Shown: piece after piece, positions 42,189-52,200 of the stretch | Layout of the letters: each line of letters starts with the position of its first letter | Position numbering within the stretch: position 1 is the stretch's first letter | Origin: Nostoc sp. CHAB 5824 | GTDB lineage: Bacteria; Cyanobacteriota; Cyanobacteriia; Cyanobacteriales; Nostocaceae | Assembly (NCBI RefSeq): GCF_020829665.1 | Contig: NZ_JAIVFT010000001.1 | Coordinates: forward strand, 496,001-560,000 | DNA: 64,000 nucleotides | Direction: 5' to 3' | Made by a program: the position numbers and the translations under genes | Notes under the pieces: model-generated | What the model was told of the DNA's origin: nothing | The model's input: only the letters and a program-made list of their open reading frames with translations | The model's database searches: none

Positions 42189-45100
42189 ATGGCAATTGAG
42201 TTAGTAGGCTTTGCCTCTTTACCTGCTGATACCTATGGTGATGGGCCAACTTCTGGTGAGGAAATTTCAGCTAATGGCAGAACGGGGCCTTTCCCAGGAC
42301 AGCCAATACAGGGCTTTAGCGGTGTACAGTTTGCTAACAGTAACTCTTTCTACTTTCTGTCAGATAATGGTTACGGAAGCAAAGATAATAGTGAAGACTT
42401 TTTATTGCGTATCAATCGTCTAGACCCGAATTTTAAGGGAACAGAAAATGGAGATGGCACTGTTAAAGTTTTAGATTATATTCAACTGTCTGATCCTAAT
42501 AACAAAATTCCTTTTCAAATAGTTAATGAAGGAACTAGCGATAGATTACTGACTGGTACAGACTTGGATATAGAGTCATTCGTTTTTGATAAAGACGGTA
42601 CAATCTGGGTTGGAGAGGAGTTTGGCCCCTATCTACTACATTTTGATGCCACTGGTAAGTTGTTAGAAGCTCCCATTGCTACACCTGACCAATTCAAAAC
42701 TTTAAATGGAGAAGCACCTAAAGTCATTGGTCATAGAGGTGCGAGTGGTTATCTTCCAGAACATACCCTAGAGGCATACAGACGAGCAATTGCAGACGGT
42801 GCTGATTTTATTGAGCCAGACTTAGTAGTTACAAAAGATGGTGTGTTAATTGCCCGCCATGAGCCTGCTTTAGCAATTTTAAATGCTGATGGCACTGTCA
42901 ATTTCAGCAATACAACCACAGACGTTTACGATATTACCAAATATCCACAGTTTGCCGATCGCAAGAAAACAGTCAGCCTAGATGGAAACACAATTACAGG
43001 TTGGTTCGCTGAAGACTTCACTTTGGAAGAAATCAAGGCTTTAGGAGCAATACAGCGTCTACCTTTCCGCGACCAATCCTTCAATGGTCAATTTGAGATT
43101 CCCACTCTCACCGAAATCATCGACTTGGTTAAACAGGTAGAAGTCCAGACAGGTAAAAAGATTGGCATTTACCCTGAAACGAAGCATCCCACCTATTTTG
43201 CCGAAGAAGCTACCTATGTAGGCACTACAGACAAAATTAACAGAAACATCAGCGATATACTGATCGATACACTCAAGGCAAATAACTTTACTGACCCCAG
43301 TCGCATCTTCATCCAGTCCTTTGAAGTATCTAACCTCAAACAACTGGATGATAGCATTATGCCTGCGGCAGGGGTGGATATTCCACTTGTCCAACTTTTA
43401 GATGCCAGTGACATTGACATCAACGGCAAGATCAGAGAAAGTCAGCCTTATGACCTGAAGGTAAGTGGTGACACTCGCACTTATGGCGACTTGCGAACAC
43501 CACAAGGCTTGGCTGAAGTTGCCACTTATGCTGATGGCATTGGCCCTTGGAAGCGGATGATTGTTAGTGTCAAAGGTACTGATGCTAATGCTGATGGCAA
43601 AGCTGATGATGTGAATGGCGATGGAACAGTAAATGACGTTGATAAGACAACGTTACCTCCTAGTACCTTAATTCAAGATGCTCATAATGCAGGTTTACAG
43701 GTTCATCCTTACACCTTCCGCGATGAAGACCAGTATTTAGCAGCAGATTACCAAGGTAATCCAGAACTAGAATTTCAGCAATTCTTTCAATTAGGGGTAG
43801 ATGCACTCTTTACAGACTTCCCAGATACAGGGGATAAAGTCCGAGATTTCTTGAGTGATCCTCAGAATAACTTAGTGCGATCGCCACAAAACCCCGATGT
43901 TCTCTCAGGGGATGCTTTTGCTAACTTGGGTGGTTCCAAAGGTTTTGAAGGCGGAGCAATCAACGCCAGCAAAACCAAACTCTATATGCTACTAGAGGGT
44001 ACGGTTCAAGGTGATGCTCCCGGTGCTTTGCGGATTAATGAATTTGACATCGCCAGCCGCCAGTACACTGCCAACAAAGTTTACTATAGACTGGAAAATC
44101 CTACATACGCGATCGGGGATCTAGGAGTCATTAATGATAATGAGTACTTAGTTATTGAGCGCGATGGTGGTCAAGGAACTTCTGCTCAATTCAAGAAGGT
44201 TTTCAAAATAGACCTGTCTAAAACAGATTCTAATGGCTATGTAGTTAAAGAAGAAGTTGCAGACTTGTTAAACATCCAAGACCCCAATGACCTCAATGGA
44301 GATGGCAAAAAAACTTTTGACTTCCCATTTGTAACAATTGAAAATCTGTTGGTTGTTGACAAAAACACCATTTTGGTAGCTAATGATAACAACTATCCTT
44401 TTTCAACAGGGCGTCCTGGAGATGATCCTCAGAATCCAGTCATAGACAACAATGAAATTATTCTCCTAAAACTGGAGAATCCCCTTAACCTTGCTCCTGG
44501 TTTAGGTAAACCTCAAGCTGAAGAAATTCAGTTTGGCTCCACTACCAGCGATGATATTACAGTTCAGCCAGATCAAACCTTATTTACAGGCGACGGAGCA
44601 GATTTTGTCGAGGGTACTAAAGGTAACACAATCCAAACTGGGAACGACGATGACACGGTGCTTGTGGGTAGTAACTCATCAGTGTCCACAGGTGATGGTG
44701 ATGAGCAGATATTTATTGGTCAAAACGACCCGGCTCAAAATACTAGTGCCAATGGTGGTAACGGTGATGATGCGATCGCTGTAGTTGAAGCTAGTGGTAG
44801 TAATAATCTATTTGGGGCAGCAGGTAATGATACTTTGACAGTAGTTGAAGGAACTCGTCAACTGTCCTTCGCTGGCTCAGGTAACGACACCCTTACGAGT
44901 AACGGCAGCAATAACCGTCTCTACGGTGGTTCCGGTGATGACAAACTCTTCTCCAGTGTGAATGATTCCCTATTTGGTGGCGATGGTGATGATATGTTAT
45001 TTGCTGGTCAAGGGGGCGATAATCGCCTGAGTGGTGGCGCTGGTGCTAACCAGTTTTGGATTGCTAACACTAGTCTGCCAACTAGCAAGAACATTGTGAC

Positions 45101-45296
45101 TGATTTTGCGATCGGGATTGATAAAATCGGGTTGGGCGGTATTGGCGTCACTGAATTTAGTAATGTAACCCTATTGCAACAGGGTAGCGACACTCTCGTG
45201 AAAACTGGAAATACGGAGTTAGTTTCATTATTGCAAATTACCTCAACTAGCCTGAGTGTAAATGACTTCGTTTTCTCTGCTAGCGTCTTGGCTTAA
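42189..45296 (+). CDS. RTX-type glycerophosphodiester phosphodiesterase nested in esterase-like phytase domain
   Basis: 1035 aa. An esterase-like phytase domain starts at the N-terminus ([20 protein letters not shown], near 40; [20 protein letters not shown], near 124), is interrupted by a full glycerophosphodiester phosphodiesterase domain (about 178-560), and resumes at [20 protein letters not shown] (near 580-770). GDPD motifs: [34 protein letters not shown] and the metal-site ARHEP, later ALFTDFPD. The RTX-like C-terminus (785-1035; [18 protein letters not shown]) closely matches that of the previous gene. It would release glycerol 3-phosphate from phospholipid head-group diesters outside the cell. 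No Sec signal; secretion by a type I system is inferred. Confidence 0.88.
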   Translation: MAIELVGFASLPADTYGDGPTSGEEISANGRTGPFPGQPIQGFSGVQFANSNSFYFLSDNGYGSKDNSEDFLLRINRLDPNFKGTENGDGTVKVLDYIQLSDPNNKIPFQIVNEGTSDRLLTGTDLDIESFVFDKDGTIWVGEEFGPYLLHFDATGKLLEAPIATPDQFKTLNGEAPKVIGHRGASGYLPEHTLEAYRRAIADGADFIEPDLVVTKDGVLIARHEPALAILNADGTVNFSNTTTDVYDITKYPQFADRKKTVSLDGNTITGWFAEDFTLEEIKALGAIQRLPFRDQSFNGQFEIPTLTEIIDLVKQVEVQTGKKIGIYPETKHPTYFAEEATYVGTTDKINRNISDILIDTLKANNFTDPSRIFIQSFEVSNLKQLDDSIMPAAGVDIPLVQLLDASDIDINGKIRESQPYDLKVSGDTRTYGDLRTPQGLAEVATYADGIGPWKRMIVSVKGTDANADGKADDVNGDGTVNDVDKTTLPPSTLIQDAHNAGLQVHPYTFRDEDQYLAADYQGNPELEFQQFFQLGVDALFTDFPDTGDKVRDFLSDPQNNLVRSPQNPDVLSGDAFANLGGSKGFEGGAINASKTKLYMLLEGTVQGDAPGALRINEFDIASRQYTANKVYYRLENPTYAIGDLGVINDNEYLVIERDGGQGTSAQFKKVFKIDLSKTDSNGYVVKEEVADLLNIQDPNDLNGDGKKTFDFPFVTIENLLVVDKNTILVANDNNYPFSTGRPGDDPQNPVIDNNEIILLKLENPLNLAPGLGKPQAEEIQFGSTTSDDITVQPDQTLFTGDGADFVEGTKGNTIQTGNDDDTVLVGSNSSVSTGDGDEQIFIGQNDPAQNTSANGGNGDDAIAVVEASGSNNLFGAAGNDTLTVVEGTRQLSFAGSGNDTLTSNGSNNRLYGGSGDDKLFSSVNDSLFGGDGDDMLFAGQGGDNRLSGGAGANQFWIANTSLPTSKNIVTDFAIGIDKIGLGGIGVTEFSNVTLLQQGSDTLVKTGNTELVSLLQITSTSLSVNDFVFSASVLA

Positions 45297-45384
45297 TCTG
45301 TTCACTTAGTGCAGCGTGCCGAAAATAACTATCCAGTTGAAACGGCAGTTTTCAATTACGTAGACTACAGCAAATAGTTAGTTA

Positions 45385-45418
45385 CTGTGGGGTAGGCATT
45401 GCAATGCCTACCCCACAG
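45385..45418 (+). terminator. Perfect 34-bp palindrome after GDPD gene
   Basis: CTGTGGGGTAGGCATTG and its exact complement with no loop, 88 bp after the stop codon, followed by TCGTTTCG. Acts plausibly as a terminator; may also be an interspersed palindrome. Confidence 0.6.
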
Positions 45419-45663
45419 TCGTTTCGCTAGTCATATCCTGGAGCCAAACCTAACTACAAAGGGATTCTATTAATTATTTATCGCCTGGTAGAATCGCTGT
45501 CTTCCTTGCTTGTCAAGGTATAAATTATTATCTTCTCTTACAATAAGCGAACGTACAGTTAATACTCCCATTGCAAAGCATGTATAAAGTTTTAATTTTC
45601 AATGAAGATGTCTTGAAAATAACTACGATTTTGAGGAAATAGGTCAGAATGAGAGAACTAAAT

Positions 45664-45878
45664 CTTAGAGGATGTTTTAAAAGTCCTCTTGTCGGTAACA
45701 AAACGTTTTAGATCCTCCTAAATCCCCCGATAAATTGGGGGACTTTGATTCCGGTTCCCCCCTTTTTAAGGGGAGCCAGCGCGGTCTTGGGGTCTCCCCA
45801 AGTGGAGCGACTGGCGTGGGTTAGGGGGGATCAATAAGTGCAAAGATACAGCCAACCACTTTTAAAACAACCTCTTAG
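45664..45878. mobile_element. MITE-like element, 215 bp
   Basis: Terminal inverted repeats of 21 bp that match at 19 positions: CTTAGAGGATGTTTTAAAAGT on the left (split CTTAGAGGATG, TTTTAAAAGT) and the complement of CTAAGAGGTTGTTTTAAAAGT on the right. Inside lie CCCCCGATAAATTGGGGG and a TTCCCCCCTTTTTAAGGGG ... GGTTAGGGGGGATC block of the same family as the element inside the AAA-WD40 gene. No ORF. It sits about 120 bp upstream of the NRPS operon. The rest of 45297-45995 has no recognised gene. Confidence 0.7.
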
Positions 45879-45995
45879 AGCCAACGCCCTTTAATACAAA
45901 CATTGTAGGATTGCGGCATAATTTGTTATGAAATTAGTCTTTTAATATAATTTCAAAGCTAACAACGTCACTATAAGTTTTCAGTAAAAATTCTA

Positions 45996-47165
45996 ATGGT
46001 TAAACATATAACAGCTTTAACATCCTTACGTGGTGTTGCAGCTATATTAATTGTCATACATCATTATGTTGGGTATCTCATACCTAATTTAGGCAAGAGT
46101 ATAACTTCATATAGTAAATTCTTTTTTAATGGATACTTATGTGTTGACTTTTTCTTTATTTTGAGTGGTTTTATTTTAACTCATGTTTATGCTAACAATT
46201 TTAGCACAAAACTCAGTATCCCTAACTATCGGGCATTTTTATATTCAAGATTTACTAAAATTTATCCTTTACATGTATTTATGATTCTGTTGTTTTTAGC
46301 AGTTGAGTTTTCCAAATTAGGGTTTTTATTATTTAAAAACAAATCAGTTTTTGACGCTGCTAACCAATCTTCGCTTCCATTTAGTGGTACTCAAAACATT
46401 GCTGCTCTTTTTAGTAACATTTTTATGATTCAAGCCTTAGACTTAAATTCTCCACCATTATTTGGGGATAGTACTTATTGGAATGAGCCTGCATGGTCAA
46501 TCAGTGCAGAGTTGATTGCATATTTGCTATTACCTTTATTATTATTTTTCTTACTAAAGCTTCCAAAAATATGTGATTTAGTGATTTATCTAAGTTCATT
46601 AATATGTTTATTTTTATTAACAAAATTAACTTATGGACATCTGAATTTTTTAGGTATACCTTCAATAGGTAGATGCACTCTAGAAGCTACAATAGGGATT
46701 CTTACTTATAAAGTCTACCGTACTAGTAATTACTGGAAATATCTAGGTCTTAATTTTACTGTGATTTTATCATTATTATGGGTATTATTTATTATGCATT
46801 ATGATTATCAAGATATACTGATAATCCCAGCTTTTTCCCTGTTAATTTTATCTGCTTCTATAAACAAAAAAAATAACAACATCATATTAAATACACTAAA
46901 TTCCTCCTTACTAATTTATCTCGGAACAATATCGTACTCGATTTACATGGTTCACTGGTTTATCCAAAAATCCCTATCGTTAATATACAAAAGTATCTTT
47001 CATGTAAACTTTGGAACAAACTTTAATATTTCTCAGTCAGTAATTATTTTTGTTTTGTATATTTTAGTAGTTATCTTAACTGCATCGCTAACCCATAAAT
47101 TGGTTGAGTTAAAAATGCAACACTACTTAAAAACCACATTTTTTGCAAAAACATATATATATTAA
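45996..47165 (+). CDS. Acyltransferase 3 family membrane protein (OafA/YrhL-like)
   Basis: 389 aa with about ten membrane helices. N-terminal signature ITALTSLRGVAAILIVIHHY with the catalytic-type His, then GYLCVDFFFILSGFILTHVY and SRFTKIYPLHVFMIL, all typical of the acyltransferase-3 family. Such proteins O- or N-acylate sugars, peptides or antibiotics using acyl-CoA. The gene is AT-rich and ends 11 bp before the first NRPS gene, so it probably belongs to the operon and may acylate the product or a precursor. Start ATG at 45996. Confidence 0.85.
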   Translation: MVKHITALTSLRGVAAILIVIHHYVGYLIPNLGKSITSYSKFFFNGYLCVDFFFILSGFILTHVYANNFSTKLSIPNYRAFLYSRFTKIYPLHVFMILLFLAVEFSKLGFLLFKNKSVFDAANQSSLPFSGTQNIAALFSNIFMIQALDLNSPPLFGDSTYWNEPAWSISAELIAYLLLPLLLFFLLKLPKICDLVIYLSSLICLFLLTKLTYGHLNFLGIPSIGRCTLEATIGILTYKVYRTSNYWKYLGLNFTVILSLLWVLFIMHYDYQDILIIPAFSLLILSASINKKNNNIILNTLNSSLLIYLGTISYSIYMVHWFIQKSLSLIYKSIFHVNFGTNFNISQSVIIFVLYILVVILTASLTHKLVELKMQHYLKTTFFAKTYIY

Positions 47166-47176
47166 GAAAATTAAAT

Positions 47177-49204
47177 ATGGAATCTATAACTGATACATTG
47201 GCTCAAAATAAAAACCCATTACTCGCAAATGATTGTCAAGTCTTATTATCGGAAAATAACCTAGAACGAGATAGCTTAACATTATCTATCTTGAAAGAAC
47301 CCGAAAAACACCTATTGGTCAAGTATAATCAAACTCAAACCGATTATCCTCAGCAAACATGTATTCATCAGTTGTTTGAATCGCAAGTAGAGAAAACACC
47401 TGATGCTGTAGCATTAATTTTTAATAATCAGGATCTCACCTATAAAGATTTGAATAGTCGTGCTAATCAACTAGCACAATATCTCCAAACACTAGGAGTA
47501 GGAACAGAAACTCTTGTAGGAATCTGCATAGAGCGCTCCTTAGAAATGGTTGTAGCACTTTTAGCTATCCTCAAAGCAGGTGGAGCTTATGTGCCACTAG
47601 ATCCAGGGTATCCACAAGAACGTTTAGCTTTCATGTTGTCAGATACTCAGGTATCAGTACTATTAACTCAAAAAGAACTAGTCACGAAATTACCTACTCA
47701 TACAGCATTTGTAATTTGCCCAGATGCAGATTGGAATAAAATCGCCCAAAATAAAACTGAGAACCTAAGCACTAGCATCACTGCTGACAACTTAGCTTAT
47801 GTCATGTATACCTCCGGTTCTACAGGTACACCCAAAGGTGTTAGTGTTATCCATCGTGGTGTCGTTAGGTTAGTCAAAGAAACTAATTATGTTCACCTCA
47901 CAGATGAAGAAATAATTCTCCAACTCGCTCCTATTTCCTTTGACGCTTCAACTTTTGAAATTTGGGGTTGCTTACTTAACGGTGGGCAACTAGTAATTTG
48001 CCCTCCTCATACACCATCTTTAGAAGAATTAGGGCAGATTCTTCAAAAATATCAAGTTACTACTCTTTGGCTGACAGCGGGTTTATTCCACCTCATAGTG
48101 GATGATAAAATTAATGCTTTAAAATCCTTGCATCAACTTCTAGCGGGTGGCGATGTCTTATCTGTTCCCCATGTGCAAAAGTTTCTGCAAACAGTAGAGA
48201 ACTGTCAATTAATTAATGGTTATGGGCCAACTGAAAATACAACTTTTACTTGCTGTCATACTATAACAGCGCCACTGCAACCAGGTGTCTCTATTCCTAT
48301 TGGTCGCCCAATTGCTAATACCAAAGTTTATATATTAGATAACAACCTCCAACCAGTATCAATTGGAGAAGTTGGCGAATTGTGCATTGGTGGCGATGGA
48401 TTAGCTAGAGGCTATTTGAACCGTCCCGACTTGACTGCCGAAAAATTTATTTTTCACTCCTTTGATAGTAATTTAGCAACACGCCTTTATAAGACTGGAG
48501 ATTTAGCTCGTTATCTTCCAGATGGCACTATCGAGTTCTTAGGTCGTATTGACAATCAAGTAAAAATTCGCGGTTTCCGAATTGAACTAGGGGAAATTGA
48601 GCGGGAGATTGCACAACATCCTGACGTTCGGGAAGTTGTCGTTTTAGCTCGTCAAGATGAAATAGGTGAAAAGCAGTTGACAGGTTATATTGTTCCTCAC
48701 TATAACAGTAGATATACGCATAATAAATTACGTAGTTTCTTGCAGCAGCGACTACCTCATTACATGGTGCCATCGGCATTTGTGATGTTAGAATCACTGC
48801 CTTTGACTGCAAATGGCAAAGTAGATAGACATAAATTGCCAGCACCAAGTAGAGAACGTCCACAACTGGAACAAGCCTACATTGCCCCCCAAACCGATTT
48901 AGAACGTCTGCTTGCAGGTATTTTGTCCGAACTGCTCAAAATTGATCGCGTTGGGATTGATGATAATTTCTTTGATTTAGGAGGAACTTCAATCTCAATT
49001 CTACAAGTTGCTGTGCGAGTAAAACAGGAACTTGGTATTGAGCTACCTGTTGTGAAGCTATTTCAGTATTCAACGATTGGCTCTTTAGCAAACTATTTGT
49101 ATTCAAACCAGAACAGCCAACCGTCTCATGACAAGCTGCAAAATCGCGCCCAACGCCAACAAGCAGCTCGTTCTCGTCGCCGTAATCATCAACAAGGTGT
49201 TTAA
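47177..49204 (+). CDS. NRPS starter module: adenylation (valine code) - PCP
   Basis: 675 aa. After a 45-residue leader the A domain spans about 60-560: A3 YTSGSTGTPKGV, A5 NGYGPTENTT, A7 YKTGDLARYLPDG, A8 VKIRGFRIELGEIE, A10 NGKVDR. Aligning by eye to the GrsA pocket gives D-A-F-W-L-G-G-T-F-K, a valine code. The PCP follows at about 580-650 with NFFDLGGTSISILQV, where the Ser after GGT takes the phosphopantetheine. There is no condensation domain, so it is a loading module. The Arg/Gln-rich tail (RAQRQQAARSRRRNHQQ) may dock to the PKS. It ends 3 bp before the next gene. Confidence 0.92.
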   Translation: MESITDTLAQNKNPLLANDCQVLLSENNLERDSLTLSILKEPEKHLLVKYNQTQTDYPQQTCIHQLFESQVEKTPDAVALIFNNQDLTYKDLNSRANQLAQYLQTLGVGTETLVGICIERSLEMVVALLAILKAGGAYVPLDPGYPQERLAFMLSDTQVSVLLTQKELVTKLPTHTAFVICPDADWNKIAQNKTENLSTSITADNLAYVMYTSGSTGTPKGVSVIHRGVVRLVKETNYVHLTDEEIILQLAPISFDASTFEIWGCLLNGGQLVICPPHTPSLEELGQILQKYQVTTLWLTAGLFHLIVDDKINALKSLHQLLAGGDVLSVPHVQKFLQTVENCQLINGYGPTENTTFTCCHTITAPLQPGVSIPIGRPIANTKVYILDNNLQPVSIGEVGELCIGGDGLARGYLNRPDLTAEKFIFHSFDSNLATRLYKTGDLARYLPDGTIEFLGRIDNQVKIRGFRIELGEIEREIAQHPDVREVVVLARQDEIGEKQLTGYIVPHYNSRYTHNKLRSFLQQRLPHYMVPSAFVMLESLPLTANGKVDRHKLPAPSRERPQLEQAYIAPQTDLERLLAGILSELLKIDRVGIDDNFFDLGGTSISILQVAVRVKQELGIELPVVKLFQYSTIGSLANYLYSNQNSQPSHDKLQNRAQRQQAARSRRRNHQQGV

Positions 49205-49207
49205 GCA

Positions 49208-52200
49208 ATGGTGAATATGCAAGCATCCGATAATCAAGATCCTATTGATGGTGTTGCCATTATTGGCATGGTAGGAAAATTTCCTGGCGCTGAAAATGTC
49301 GATGAGTTTTGGCGCAATCTGTGTGAGGGATTAGAGTCAACGACTTTTTTTCAAGATGAGGAGCTAGATCCTAGTATTGACCCGAACCTTTGCAAAGATC
49401 CTAGCTACATAAAAGCTAGAGGAATCATTCCTGGGGGAGAAACCTTTGATGCTGCCTTCTTCGGCATTAATCCGCTGGAAGCTGTGGTTATGGATCCACA
49501 ATCCAGAGTTTTTCTAGAGTTGGCTTATGAAGCTCTAGAAAATGCTGGTTATGAATCAGAGTCTTTTGAAGGTTTGATTGGTTTGTACGCAGGTTGTGGT
49601 CAAAATACTTATTTTGCTAACCATATTTCTGGACGTATGGAAATCGTTGATCGCATCGGCGAGTTCCAGACAATGCTAGCAAATGAAAAAGACTTTTTAA
49701 CGACCCGTGCTGCTTACAAGCTCAACCTCAAAGGGCCGGCTGTCAGCGTCAATACAGCCTGTTCCACTTCTTTAGTAGCAGTTATTCAAGCTTGCCAAGC
49801 TTTAACCAGCTATCAGTGCGATTTGGCTTTGTCCGGTGGTGTATCTATGACTACACCTCAAAACAGCGGTTATGTGGCTCAAGAAGGCAGTATGCTGTCT
49901 GGGGATGGGCATTGTCGCCCCTTTGATGCCAGCGCTCAGGGCACAATGTTCAACAATGGCGCAGGAGTCGTTGTTCTCAAGCGTTTAGAAGATGCACTTC
50001 ATGATGGCGATCGCATCTATGCTGTAATTCGGGGATCTGGTATCAATAATGACGGCGCTGATAAGGTGAGCTTTACGGCTCCCAGTGTAGACGGACAAGC
50101 AGAGGCCGTTGCGATGGCGCAAGCTTATGCCAACTTTCACCCGGAAACCATCTCTTATATTGAAGCTCACGGTACAGCTACACCCTTAGGCGACCCGATT
50201 GAAATTGAAGCACTGACGCAAGCATTTCGTGTACATACAGATGCTAAACAATTCTGCGCCATCGGCTCTCTTAAAAGCAATGTCGGACATTTAGTTGCTG
50301 CGGCTGGGGTAGCAGGGTTAATAAAAACCGCTCTCGCCCTGCATCATAAAAAAATTCCACCTAGTTTAAATTTTGAGGCTCCGAACCCCAAGATTGACTT
50401 TGCTAACAGCCCCTTCTATGTAAATACCAAACTAGCTGAATGGTCAGAGGGTGAAACTTTGCGACGAGCCGGTGTAAGTTCTTTTGGTGTCGGCGGTACT
50501 AATGCTCATATAGTGCTAGAAGAAGCGCCACAAATCCAAAGTTCAGGATCTTCGCGTCCACAGCAGCTATTGTTGCTCTCGGCAAAAACGAGTCAAGCCT
50601 TAGAGGCTGCAACAGCAAATTTGCAGCAACATTTACAGTACAATGCCGAAATTAACTTAGCTGATGTAGCTTATACCCTACAGCGAGGGCGCAAAGCCTT
50701 CAACTATCGACGCAGTATAGTTTGTCACGATATAACAGATGCGATCGCAGCCCTCCAATCTTTAGATGCAAATCAAGTAAATACCCGTCATACAGAAATC
50801 CGCAATCCAGCCGTTGTCTTCATGTTTCCCGGACAAGGATCGCAATATGTGAACATGGGACTGAATCTTTATAACCGCGAATCTGTATTTCAGGAGGTAG
50901 TAGATCAATGTGCTGAAATTCTTAAACCTTTGTTGGGTAGGGATTTGCGAGAAATCATGTATCCCGCACCGAGCGATCATGAAACTGCGGTTATCTCCCT
51001 ACGGCAAACCTGCTTTACCCAACCAGCATTATTCGTCATTGAATATGCTTTAGCACAACTGTGGCAAAGTTGGGGAGTCAAGCCCCAAGGCATGATTGGT
51101 CACAGTATTGGTGAATTTGTCGCCGCCTGTATAGCGGGTGTATTTACTTTAGAAGATGCGCTGATGTTGGTTGCAAATCGTGGTCGCTTAATGTGGGAGT
51201 TAGCGGAAGGAGCAATGCTCTCAGTGCGCCTACCAGCCAAACAGGTAGAGCCGCGATTGACTACAGAACTTGCGATCGCCGCAATTAACGGCCCTTCCCT
51301 GTGCGTAGTTTCTGGCCCCACAGAGGCGATCGCGGCTCTGCAAAAACAATTAGAAGCTGAAGAAGTCGTTTGTCGCCATTTACACACTTCCCACGCTTTC
51401 CACTCTCCAATGATGGATAGCATCATTGCCCCCTTTGCGGAGGTAGTTAGAAAGGTTAAATTATCGCCCCCCCAAATTCCCTTTGTTTCCACAGTTACTG
51501 CCGACTGGATTACAACCCAGCAAGCAACCGATCCGATGTATTGGGCTACACATTTACGCCAGACTGTGCGATTTGCAGAGGGCGTACAAACCCTATGGCA
51601 GCAGCCAGAACGCTTACTGTTAGAGGTGGGACCACGAATCACAACTACGACCCTAGCCCGCCAACAAGCAAAAGATATTAAACAACAGATAGCGATTGCT
51701 TCTCTGGGTGATAACGCTGAGAACGAAGCCGAATGGGCAGCATTACTCAAGGCTATAGGACAACTGTGGCTAGCAGGAGTATCTATTGACTGGAACAACT
51801 TCTATCAAAGGGAAACGCGACAACGAATTCCTCTGCCTACTTATCCCTTTGAACGCCAATGCTTCTGGATTGATCCTCCACCTCATCCCAATCGCGCAGC
51901 AACTCCCAAACTTTCAAATCCCCAGTTATTAGAAAAGACCCAAACTATGACAACATCGCCTCAGCAAAAGCTCATTCCACTGCTAAAAGAAATTATTGAA
52001 GAAACCTCAGGATTGGAAATCGTTAGTGTTGACGACTCGACAACGTTTTTAGAGATGGGATTAGATTCCTTATCTCTGACGCAAGTTGGGCTAGCGTTGA
52101 AGAAAAAATTTCAAGTCAAGGTAACACTTAGGCAGTTACTAGAAATTTGCCCAAATTTAGGAACGCTGGCTGACTTGATCAATCAAGCCTTGTCTCCCGA

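Noticed and set aside
48528..48863. Antisense frames inside NRPS/PKS and RTX genes
   Set aside because: Long antisense frames are a by-product of codon use in these large genes.
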